Below are positions 1 to 6,157 of a stretch of DNA of 7,258 nucleotides, piece after piece. The notes beneath the pieces are model-generated. The model saw only the letters and a program-made list of their open reading frames with translations. It was not told where the DNA came from and did not search any database. Made by a program: the position numbers and the translations under genes. The stretch's first letter is position 1; every line of letters begins with the position of its first letter. The stretch comes from Chloroflexota bacterium. GTDB taxonomy: Bacteria; Chloroflexota; Dehalococcoidia; GIF9; UBA5629. Where the stretch lies: NCBI GenBank assembly GCA_026389635.1, contig JAPLHM010000187.1:1-7258 (forward strand). The letters are read 5' to 3'.

Positions 1-940
1 CATTTACGGCAGGCTTGATATTCAGCCCCTCAATTGATTTGAATATCCCCAGTGAACGGTGGTCGCAATGCAACTCGACGTCGGCCTTTGCCAGCTCCTT
101 AGCCATGACAGGCAGGAATTTAGCTGCGATATCTTTATGCACCAGCACACAATCGAGAGCATTACACACCGTGGGACGCTGCACCTTGGCATTGTAGGCG
201 ATGACCGAGGCTTTTGCTATATCAGCTGTCCTGTCTATATACAGGTGGCAGACGCCGATGCCGCCTGCAACCACCGCCATAGCGGCGTTGTCCCTCACGA
301 ACTTGATCAGGGAAGCCCATCCGCGCGGGATGACGAGGTCGATATACCCTTTCATTTTTAGCATGTGATCGACCAGGGCACGGTCGGGCGATTCGATGAA
401 CTGCACCGCTCCCACCGGTATGCCGGCCTTGTAAGCGGCTTCCTGCACGGTTCCCGCCAGCGCCAGGTTGGAACGTGCGCATTCCTTGCCGCCGCGCAAT
501 ATCACGGCATTCCCGGCTTTGAGGCAGAGCACGGATATGTCCACCGTTACATTGGGCCTGCTCTCGTATATGGCGCCTATTACGCCCAGCGGCACGCGCC
601 TCTTGGTCAGCAAGAGGCCGTTGGACAGGATGCGCTCCTCGATTATCTCGCCCACGGGGTCGGGCAGCGCAGCCACCGTTTTCACGTCCTCCGACATCCC
701 TTTCAGCCGCTTCGGGTCGAGCATCAGCCGGTCGAGCAGGGCCGCGCTCATCCCCGAGGCCGCCGCCTCTTTGTAGTCCTTCTCGTTGTTGTGAAGGATA
801 AGTTCCTCTTTATCCAGCAACGCCTGAGCGATGGCTAACATCGCATCATTTTTTATTTTAGTTGGTATGAAAGCCAACTTCTTTGAAGCTGTTTTAGCCT
901 GTTTGGCTTTTTGCTGTAATTCGTTGATATCCGCCTGCAT
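1..940 (-). CDS. proA: Gamma-glutamyl phosphate reductase (glutamate-5-semialdehyde dehydrogenase), C-terminus cut by window edge
   Basis: ProA reduces gamma-glutamyl phosphate with NADPH to glutamate-5-semialdehyde, the second step of proline synthesis, in the cytoplasm. Reading from the ATG at 940-938, 313 codons are visible, against roughly 415-420 in the family, so about a quarter is missing beyond position 1. Family signatures in order are VPLGVIGAIYESRPN (116-130), the cofactor-side stretch KAGNAVILRGGKE (141-153), GVCHLYID (229-236) and the active-site segment QRPTVCNALD (254-263), where Cys259 is the expected thioester-forming nucleophile. One oddity is Trp208 in the motif normally read as IPRGG (here IPRGW, one base from Gly). 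The gene lies 17 bases downstream of proB with its own strong Shine-Dalgarno site, so it is the second gene of a proBA operon. The identification is secure; only the Trp makes full activity slightly uncertain. Confidence 0.96.
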   Translation of the reverse strand, partial: MQADINELQQKAKQAKTASKKLAFIPTKIKNDAMLAIAQALLDKEELILHNNEKDYKEAAASGMSAALLDRLMLDPKRLKGMSEDVKTVAALPDPVGEIIEERILSNGLLLTKRRVPLGVIGAIYESRPNVTVDISVLCLKAGNAVILRGGKECARSNLALAGTVQEAAYKAGIPVGAVQFIESPDRALVDHMLKMKGYIDLVIPRGWASLIKFVRDNAAMAVVAGGIGVCHLYIDRTADIAKASVIAYNAKVQRPTVCNALDCVLVHKDIAAKFLPVMAKELAKADVELHCDHRSLGIFKSIEGLNIKPAVN

Positions 941-945
941 GACAA

Positions 946-954
946 ACCCCCTTA
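946..954 (-). promoter_or_regulatory. Strong Shine-Dalgarno site of proA
   Basis: On the minus strand the proB-proA gap contains TAAGGGGGT, ending 5 bases before the proA ATG. It can pair with the 16S anti-Shine-Dalgarno end over nine positions if one G-U pair is allowed. It fixes the ATG at 940 as the start. The same site, within a shared 15-base string, precedes the small gene at 5969. Confidence 0.8.
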
Positions 955-957
955 AAA

Positions 958-2070
958 TTAAACGAGCGCCAGGTTATCACGGAGTACGGCCTCGTCCCCG
1001 TACTCGTAACCGAGGATTTCGGCTATGGCGCCGGATTGCTCACCCCTGACGCGCAGCAGGTCGCCGGAGCTGTAATTGGCTATGCCGCAGCCTACCTGTT
1101 TGCCTCCCTTTTCGTAAATATCTACTACGTCTCCACGGTTGAAGCTGCCTTCCACTTCAACTATGCCTGCGGGAAGCAGGCTTTTTTTCTGTCTGCGCAA
1201 AGCTGCCGCAGCGCCTTTATCTATGAATAGCCGGCCCATGCAGGATAACCCTGAGAGCAGCCAGCGCTGGCGGCTCTCTATCTTGCTGTCGCGAGCTGTG
1301 AAAAAGGTACCGACGCTCTTGCCTGATGCTGCCCGAATAACCACTTCGGGAAGCGATCCTTTAGCTATAATTACAGGCACCCCGGAGGAAGTGGCCAGCC
1401 GCGCCGCTTCAAGCTTGGTCACCATGCCGCCTGTGCCGTGCGCGCTGCCGGCGCCACCCGCCATATCCTCTATCCTGTCATCTATACTGTCGATGACCGG
1501 GATGAGCTTTGCCCCTGGATCGTTCTGAGGGTCGGCTGTATATAGCCCTTCTACATCGGAAAGAAGCACCAGCAGGTCTGCATCCACCAGGTTGGCCACC
1601 ATGGCTGAAAGGTTGTCGTTATCCCCAAATCTCTGCTCTCCCAGTTCGTCGGTGCATACTACATCGTTCTCGTTGACCACGCAGATCACCCTGAGGTCGA
1701 TCAGGGCCAGCAGGGTGTTGCGGGCGTTAAGATAATGCGCCCTGTCGGTGAGGTCCGACCGCGTGAGCAGGGCCTGGGCCACGTTTATGCCGTGCTCAAG
1801 AAAAAGTCCGTAATAGATATTCATCAGGCGGTTTTGTCCCACGGAAGCCATGACCTGCTTAAAAGGTATGTCCCTGCGCTTATTCTTTATGCCCAGCAGT
1901 TCCCGGCCGGCTGCGACAGCGCCGGATGATACTATGATTATCTCGTGCCCGCCCCGGTGCAGTTTTGCCACCTGCCCGGCCAGGTCGGCCATGACTTTCA
2001 GATCCAGCCTGCCGCTGCCCCCGGTGATCAGGTTGGTCCCGAGCTTGATTACGATGCGTTTGTACTGCAT
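958..2070 (-). CDS. proB: Glutamate 5-kinase with C-terminal PUA domain
   Basis: ProB phosphorylates glutamate on its gamma carboxyl with ATP, the committed first step of proline synthesis, and hands the unstable product to ProA. The 370-residue protein has the usual length. The amino-acid kinase domain covers about 4-255: IVIKLGTNLIT (6-16) with Lys9 in the phosphate-binding loop, VSSGAVAAGRE (47-57), NENDVV (133-138), FGDNDNLSAMVA (148-159), LSDVEGLYTADP (170-181) and GTGGMVTKLEAA (212-223). A PUA domain follows at about 280-358 (RGDVVDIYEKGG, then GIANYSSGDL). I choose ATG 2070 over an in-frame TTG at 2079, because the TTG overlaps the -10 element and would lie upstream of the predicted transcription start. 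No Shine-Dalgarno precedes the ATG, which fits a leaderless message. In the family the kinase is inhibited by proline; nothing here tests that. Confidence 0.97.
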   Translation of the reverse strand: MQYKRIVIKLGTNLITGGSGRLDLKVMADLAGQVAKLHRGGHEIIIVSSGAVAAGRELLGIKNKRRDIPFKQVMASVGQNRLMNIYYGLFLEHGINVAQALLTRSDLTDRAHYLNARNTLLALIDLRVICVVNENDVVCTDELGEQRFGDNDNLSAMVANLVDADLLVLLSDVEGLYTADPQNDPGAKLIPVIDSIDDRIEDMAGGAGSAHGTGGMVTKLEAARLATSSGVPVIIAKGSLPEVVIRAASGKSVGTFFTARDSKIESRQRWLLSGLSCMGRLFIDKGAAAALRRQKKSLLPAGIVEVEGSFNRGDVVDIYEKGGKQVGCGIANYSSGDLLRVRGEQSGAIAEILGYEYGDEAVLRDNLALV

Positions 2071-2079
2071 GGTGACCAA

Positions 2080-2108
2080 ATTATATCACAGCAGTGAATT
2101 TGGATCAG
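2080..2108 (-). promoter_or_regulatory. Predicted extended -10 promoter of proBA, giving a near-leaderless mRNA
   Basis: Read on the minus strand, TGATATAAT (2088-2080) is a perfect extended -10: TG, one base, then TATAAT at 2085-2080. The hexamer at 17-bp spacing, CTGATC (2108-2103), matches the -35 consensus at only 3 of 6 positions, which is usual for extended -10 promoters. Counting from the -10, transcription would start near 2073, about 3 bases before the proB ATG at 2070. This is inference from consensus matching. Confidence 0.68.
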
Positions 2109-2130
2109 CTTCATAATACACCTGCTTAAC

Positions 2131-2159
2131 TTTACAAGGTTGCGGAGCAGGGCTATAAT
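2131..2159 (+). promoter_or_regulatory. Predicted sigma-70-type promoter of cca-secDF, giving a near-leaderless mRNA
   Basis: TTTACA (2131-2136, 5 of 6 to consensus), a 17-bp spacer and TATAAT (2154-2159, 6 of 6) make a near-ideal housekeeping promoter. The expected transcription start is about 2166, only 2 bases before the GTG at 2168, and there is no room for a Shine-Dalgarno site. The promoter is back to back with that of proBA, with about 45 bases between the two core elements' inner ends. Confidence 0.8.
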
Positions 2160-2167
2160 CTTTGCTT

Positions 2168-3649
2168 GTGTTCGAAATCAACCAGGACCTGATGGGCATC
2201 CTCAACAGGCTTTCCAGTGTATGCGCCGCTCCTGAATGCAAAGCTTACCTTGTGGGCGGCTTTGTGCGCGACTGGTTAGTGGGCAGGGATACCTCCGACC
2301 TTGATATCGCTGTCAGCGGTGACCCGCTGTCGACTGCCCAGGAAGGGGCGGAGTTGCTCGATGGAAGATACGTGCTGTTGGATGATGATAACAGGGTTGG
2401 CAGGGTGGTCGTGGCCGGCGAAGACCATCCGTGGCATATAGATTTCACTTCATTTGAGGGAGACATCGAGCGTGACCTGCTGCGGCGGGATTTCACGGTA
2501 AATGCCATGGCCCTTGACCTGTCAGCTTTTACGGCGGGAGAAGTCTTACTGATTGATCCTGCCGGTGGCGAGGACGACCTCAAGAGCGGGCTGCTGAAAC
2601 AGGTGAGCGACCGCATTTTCCAGGCTGACCCGTCGAGGCTGATGCGCGCAGTCAGGCTTTCCAGAGAGCTCAACCTTGAGATTGAACCCATTACGGAGGA
2701 TACCATCCGCCTCAACTGTGAACTGGTGCGTAAAGTCGCCGGCGAAAAGGTCAGGGAGGAGCTGCTCAGGATATTGACGCTGCCATTTGCAGGCAACTCG
2801 CTGCGCTACTTGGATGAACTGGGGCTGCTGTGCAGGATAATACCTGAGGTCGAGGTCATGAAAGGCGTAAAACAGCCAAAGGAGCATTACTGGGATGTAT
2901 TCGATCACTCCCTCGAGTCTATAGCTGCCCTCGAGTACATTTTAAGGGAGAGCGACTGGGTCTACGGGAGAAGGGGGCTTCAGTCGATAGTCCCGTGGCA
3001 GGAAGAGATACAGCAGCATTTTAGCCAGGAGATAGCAGGCGGCAGCAACCGCAGGACGTTATTAAAGTTAGGCATGCTGCTGCATGATATCGCCAAGCCT
3101 GAGGACCGCAGCGTTGAGGAAAACGGCCGCATAAGGTTCCTTGGTCACACTAAGGACGGCGCCGCTACAGCCACCGCCATACTTGGGCGGCTGAGGTTTA
3201 GCACGGCAGAGATCCGCTATGTGGAGAAATTGATTTACCACCACCTCCACCCGGCGCAGATGTCCCAGGAAGGCATGCCCACCCACAGGGCTATTTACCG
3301 TTTTTTCAGAGACACTGAGGGCGCCGGGATCGATATAATTTACCTGGCGCTGGCAGATTACCTGGCTGTGGCCGGCCCACGGGTGGATATGGACGAGTGG
3401 CATATGCAGATTGAGCGGGTCAGGTATATAATGGATGTTCATAATAAGCTGGAGAGCGAGATATTGCCGGTCAGGCTGCTGACCGGTGACGATTTGATGA
3501 ATGAGTTCAGGCTGCACCCCGGTAAAGATATCGGCAGGATGCTCAAGTTGGTCAGGGAAGCCCAGGCGGCGGGCGAGATCAGCACCAGGGAGGATGCCCT
3601 GCAATATGTCAGGAACGAGATGGACAGGGGCGCCTGCTGCGCTGCATGA
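2168..3649 (+). CDS. cca: CCA tRNA nucleotidyltransferase (class II nucleotidyltransferase with HD domain)
   Basis: This enzyme adds or repairs the 3' CCA end of tRNA without a nucleic-acid template. With GTG 2168 as start it has 493 residues. The nucleotidyltransferase head shows LVGGFVRDWL (28-37) and the metal-binding pair D44/D46 in DTSDLDIAV, followed by RRDFTVNAMAL (106-116). The base-selecting motif ADPSR (153-157, D154 and R157) and the ExxR of AGEKVREE (E193, R196) follow. An HD phosphohydrolase-type domain comes next: LLHDIAKPED (304-313, H306/D307), H327, HH at 358-359 and D397. The C-terminal segment LLTGDDLMNEF (437-447) is typical of the family. Some bacteria split the job between CC-adding and A-adding paralogues, and I cannot exclude a partial specificity from one gene; this is why the name, not the family, carries doubt. 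An in-frame TTG at 2162 was rejected because it precedes the predicted transcript start. Confidence 0.92.
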   Translation: MFEINQDLMGILNRLSSVCAAPECKAYLVGGFVRDWLVGRDTSDLDIAVSGDPLSTAQEGAELLDGRYVLLDDDNRVGRVVVAGEDHPWHIDFTSFEGDIERDLLRRDFTVNAMALDLSAFTAGEVLLIDPAGGEDDLKSGLLKQVSDRIFQADPSRLMRAVRLSRELNLEIEPITEDTIRLNCELVRKVAGEKVREELLRILTLPFAGNSLRYLDELGLLCRIIPEVEVMKGVKQPKEHYWDVFDHSLESIAALEYILRESDWVYGRRGLQSIVPWQEEIQQHFSQEIAGGSNRRTLLKLGMLLHDIAKPEDRSVEENGRIRFLGHTKDGAATATAILGRLRFSTAEIRYVEKLIYHHLHPAQMSQEGMPTHRAIYRFFRDTEGAGIDIIYLALADYLAVAGPRVDMDEWHMQIERVRYIMDVHNKLESEILPVRLLTGDDLMNEFRLHPGKDIGRMLKLVREAQAAGEISTREDALQYVRNEMDRGACCAA

Positions 3650-3689
3650 GATATGGGACATGTCAGGGAATGTAATTGAAACATTACTC

Positions 3690-3698
3690 AGGAGGGAG
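3690..3698 (+). promoter_or_regulatory. Shine-Dalgarno site selecting a TTG start for secD
   Basis: AGGAGGGAG ends 9 bases before TTG 3708. The next candidate, ATG 3723, would be 24 bases away, too far for this site. It therefore decides for the TTG start and the longer N-terminus. Confidence 0.8.
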
Positions 3699-3707
3699 AA
3701 TAGATAA

Positions 3708-5027
3708 TTGAAAACAAGTGATATGTTGCTACTTTTGTTTATAGCTGTACTGGTGGGGTTCAGCATCTGGGCCATAACCCCGCTGGACGGTGACCGCTTC
3801 GGCAGACAGGGGCTTGCACTGGGCCTCGACCTCAAGGGCGGCGCTTACCTTGTTTACGAAGCCGACCTCTCCAAGAAAGACCCGTCACAGACGGTGGATC
3901 AGGTCATGACCAGCGTCCTGGGCAAGATCGAGCGGCGCGCCAATGCATTCGGCGTAAAGGAGCCCATCATTCAGCGGCAGGGCGAGAACCGCATCCTGGT
4001 ACAGCTTCCCGGTGAAAAAAACGTGGATGAGGCCAAGAAGCTGATCGGGCAGGTCGCCTTGCTTGAGTTCAAGGAGACTACCTCGGACTCATCCGGGCAA
4101 CCACAGCGGGATGATAAGGGCGAGGTTATCTGGAACATTGCCAAGGGCACCGGCAGCGACGCACAGATCAAAGATCTGACCGGCAAATATCTCAAACCCA
4201 ACGCCAAGGTGATGCTCAAGCAAAATACCAACGAACCCGAGGTTGCCTTTGAATGGAATGACGAAGGCGCAATACTTTTTGAACAGATCACCAAGCGCAA
4301 TATCCAAAAGCCGCTCGGCATCTTCCTGGACGGCCAGCCGATCTCAGCACCGACCGTACAGGCAGTCATCAAAAGCAGCGGGATAATAACCGGCATGGAT
4401 ATGAAGGAATCGCAGAACCTGGCCATCCAGCTTAACTCAGGTTCGCTGGATGTGCCCCTGGTGGTAATACAGGAGCAGACGGTTGATGCAACCCTCGGTG
4501 CGGATTCCATAAAAAAGAGCATCGTGGCGGGCGCCATCGGCCTCATCCTGGTAGCCCTCTTCATGATCCTGTATTACCGTATGGCTGGCTTCATAGCCGT
4601 ACTGGCCCTGATCATTTACGGGCTTATACTGACAGCCATCTTCAAGCTGGTGCCGGTCACCCTGACAATGGCCGGCATCGCGGCGGCCGTTGTATCAATC
4701 GGTATGGCGGTAGATGCCAATATCCTGATTTTCGAACGTATGAAGGAGGAACTGAGGGCGGGGCGCACCCTGGGGGCCGCCGTTGACACGGGCTTTAACC
4801 GTGCCTGGCTGGCCATACGCGACAGCAATGTGACAACCTTCATTGCCTGCATAGTGCTCTTCTGGTTCGGCGATACATTCGGGGCTTTCTTAGTCAAGGG
4901 CTTCGCCCTTACACTTTTCATCGGCGTGGCGCTGAGCATGTTCACCGCCATCACGGTCAGCAGGCTCTTCCTTTCCATGACCGCCCGGGTCGTTAAGAAT
5001 ACCTGGTTATACGGAGTAAAAGCATGA
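3708..5027 (+). CDS. secD: Protein translocase subunit SecD
   Basis: SecD with SecF forms a membrane complex that uses the proton gradient to help complete Sec-dependent protein export on the outer face of the membrane. The 439-residue product starts with a membrane segment (about 7-23), then the conserved GLDLKGG (39-45) and a periplasm/outside domain of about 210 residues, much shorter than the E. coli one. It closes with five membrane segments in roughly 268-425. The key intramembrane acid of the proton path is present as Asp336 in AVDANILIFERMKEE (334-348). Other family landmarks are NRILVQLPG (94-102), DGQPISAPTV (208-217) and SGIITGM (224-230). The start is TTG, supported by the Shine-Dalgarno site at 3690-3698. 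The stop overlaps the secF start by 4 bases (ATGA), which implies coupled translation. The 58 bases after cca show no terminator, so co-transcription with cca is likely. Confidence 0.97.
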   Translation: MKTSDMLLLLFIAVLVGFSIWAITPLDGDRFGRQGLALGLDLKGGAYLVYEADLSKKDPSQTVDQVMTSVLGKIERRANAFGVKEPIIQRQGENRILVQLPGEKNVDEAKKLIGQVALLEFKETTSDSSGQPQRDDKGEVIWNIAKGTGSDAQIKDLTGKYLKPNAKVMLKQNTNEPEVAFEWNDEGAILFEQITKRNIQKPLGIFLDGQPISAPTVQAVIKSSGIITGMDMKESQNLAIQLNSGSLDVPLVVIQEQTVDATLGADSIKKSIVAGAIGLILVALFMILYYRMAGFIAVLALIIYGLILTAIFKLVPVTLTMAGIAAAVVSIGMAVDANILIFERMKEELRAGRTLGAAVDTGFNRAWLAIRDSNVTTFIACIVLFWFGDTFGAFLVKGFALTLFIGVALSMFTAITVSRLFLSMTARVVKNTWLYGVKA

Positions 5028-5920
5028 TCGACATCGTAGGTAACCGCAAGTGGTTTTTCCTAATTTCCATATTTTTGCTTGTGCCGGGCATCATCTCGAT
5101 GCTGGCGTTCGGGTTTAATCTGGGCATCGATTTCAGCAGCGGGACCGTTATGACACTGCGCTTCAGTCAACCGGTCGACCAGGCTGCGCTACGGCAGCAG
5201 ATGTCCCAGTCGGGGTACAGCGACGCCACCATCCAGAAGACCAGCGACGGCGATTTCCTCGTCCGTACCAGGGATATCAATTCCGAGCAGAAAATAGCGC
5301 TGATCGACGGGCTGAAGAAAGGGCTGAATATGGACGTGACCATCAGGGACTTTGCCACGGTGTCACCTCTGGTAGCCAGCGAGGTGGCGCGCAACGCGGC
5401 CATCGCAGTTTTAGTGGCATCCATTTTTATGATACTTTACATCGCTTTTGCCTTCCGCCACATGCCCAATCCCTTCAGATGGGGTTTCAGCGCTGTAATC
5501 GCACTGCTGCACGATGTGCTGATCGTCATGGGCGTCTTCTCGATACTCGGCTGGCTTATCGGCTACCAGGTTGACTCCATGTTCATCGTAGCTATGCTTA
5601 CCATAGTAGGGTTCGCCATCAATAATACTTGCGTGGTCTACGACCGCATACGCGAAAACGTTCGCAAAGGAATTAGCAAGGATTTCGCGACAACTGTAAA
5701 TTCGAGCATCATGGAGACCATCGCCCGCTGCATCAATACCAGCCTCACGGTAATCCTGACCTGCCTTGCACTGTACCTGTTCGGCGGTGTGACCATACAG
5801 CAGTTCATCATGGCACTATTGGTAGGCGTGCTGGTCGGCATTTATGACTCCATATTTGTGGCCGGACCGCTGCTGGTACTGTGGGACAGGGGCCTCAAAG
5901 CTGAACCCGTGACTGCTTGA
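5024..5920 (+). CDS. secF: Protein translocase subunit SecF, with Asn at a conserved proton-path Asp position
   Basis: SecF is the partner of SecD in the proton-driven export complex. The 298-residue protein has a first membrane segment (about 11-30), GIDFSSGT (34-41), an external domain to about 120, and five further membrane segments (about 124-285). Conserved features are AFRHMPNPFRWG (143-154), LLHDVLI (161-167), the block TIVGFAINNTCVVYDRIREN (193-212) and ARCINTSLT (234-242). The family normally reads INDT in that block; here Asn201 replaces the Asp, while Arg235, its expected partner, is kept. GIDF is usually followed by a residue and GG; here it is SSG. The ATG has GGAG at 5013-5016, 7 bases upstream, and overlaps the secD stop. 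Identification is firm; whether proton coupling works as in other species is open. Confidence 0.96.
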   Translation: MIDIVGNRKWFFLISIFLLVPGIISMLAFGFNLGIDFSSGTVMTLRFSQPVDQAALRQQMSQSGYSDATIQKTSDGDFLVRTRDINSEQKIALIDGLKKGLNMDVTIRDFATVSPLVASEVARNAAIAVLVASIFMILYIAFAFRHMPNPFRWGFSAVIALLHDVLIVMGVFSILGWLIGYQVDSMFIVAMLTIVGFAINNTCVVYDRIRENVRKGISKDFATTVNSSIMETIARCINTSLTVILTCLALYLFGGVTIQQFIMALLVGVLVGIYDSIFVAGPLLVLWDRGLKAEPVTA

Positions 5921-5956
5921 GCTGAACAATTTATGCATATCGACTTACGGAGATTT

Positions 5957-5965
5957 TAAGGGGGT
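5957..5965 (+). promoter_or_regulatory. Strong Shine-Dalgarno site of the 43-residue membrane protein
   Basis: TAAGGGGGT lies 3 bases before ATG 5969, with the same nine-base pairing potential as the proA site. An in-frame TAA at 5957-5959, inside the site, rules out any longer start. This is the main reason to accept the short reading frame as a real gene. Confidence 0.75.
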
Positions 5966-5968
5966 TTT

Positions 5969-6100
5969 ATGGATAGGAACCTTTTCATCGGTTTATGGGC
6001 CTTGCTCATGATCCCGCTGGCCACATTTATGGGCATCGCGGGTATGATCTTGGGCGTCGTGGTAATTCTATTTCTCGGCATAGGAAGCAAGGAAGGCTGA
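5969..6100 (+). CDS. Unrecognised 43-residue hydrophobic membrane protein downstream of secF
   Basis: I do not recognise this protein. After a short polar start (MDRN) it is almost continuously hydrophobic from residue 5 to 38, then ends in GSKEG. The stretch could be one long membrane helix or two short ones broken at Pro16; G25xxxG29 is a possible helix-packing motif. It is not YajC, the usual SecD neighbour, since it has no soluble C-terminal region. The case for a real gene is the strong Shine-Dalgarno site, the in-frame stop just upstream, and its position 48 bases after secF and 20 bases before the operon's terminator. Co-transcription with secDF suggests, but does not show, a role at the translocon or in the membrane generally. 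Confidence 0.72.
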   Translation: MDRNLFIGLWALLMIPLATFMGIAGMILGVVVILFLGIGSKEG

Positions 6101-6120
6101 ACCGGTTTCCGTTCACTTCG

Positions 6121-6154
6121 AGAATGCGGGGCTTCTGCCTCGCATTCTTTTTTT
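6121..6154 (+). terminator. Intrinsic terminator of the cca-secDF block
   Basis: A 12-bp stem, 6121-6132 with 6137-6148 (one G-U pair, otherwise complete), closes a four-base TTCT loop. It is followed by a T run that ends at 6154, seven Ts counting the last stem base. It works in the plus direction only: on the minus strand no T run follows the stem, so it is not expected to stop the convergent gene at 6158. Confidence 0.94.
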
Positions 6155-6157
6155 ATA

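Noticed and set aside
365..838. 157-codon open frame on the plus strand opposite proA
   Set aside because: Low-complexity His/Arg/Gly-rich product, antisense to the conserved proA reading frame, without a ribosome site or motif.
2162..2167. TTG 2162 as start of cca
   Set aside because: It lies 3 bases after the -10 hexamer, upstream of the predicted transcription start near 2166, so it would probably not be in the mRNA.
2245..2796. 183-codon open frame on the minus strand inside cca
   Set aside because: Its Ser- and Arg-rich product is the typical reverse image of a coding frame, and it overlaps the catalytic core of cca.
3650..3707. Possible separate secD promoter (TTGAAA at 3676 with TAGATA or GATAAT near 3701) or a hairpin terminator in the gap
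   Set aside because: Spacers of 19-21 bp are too long, the start would fall beyond the Shine-Dalgarno site and start codon, and the short stems there have no T run.
3068..3835. Long open frame of 255 codons on the minus strand across the cca-secD junction
   Set aside because: It lies antisense to two well-supported genes, shows no family motif, and is explained by the codon bias of the GC-rich plus-strand genes.
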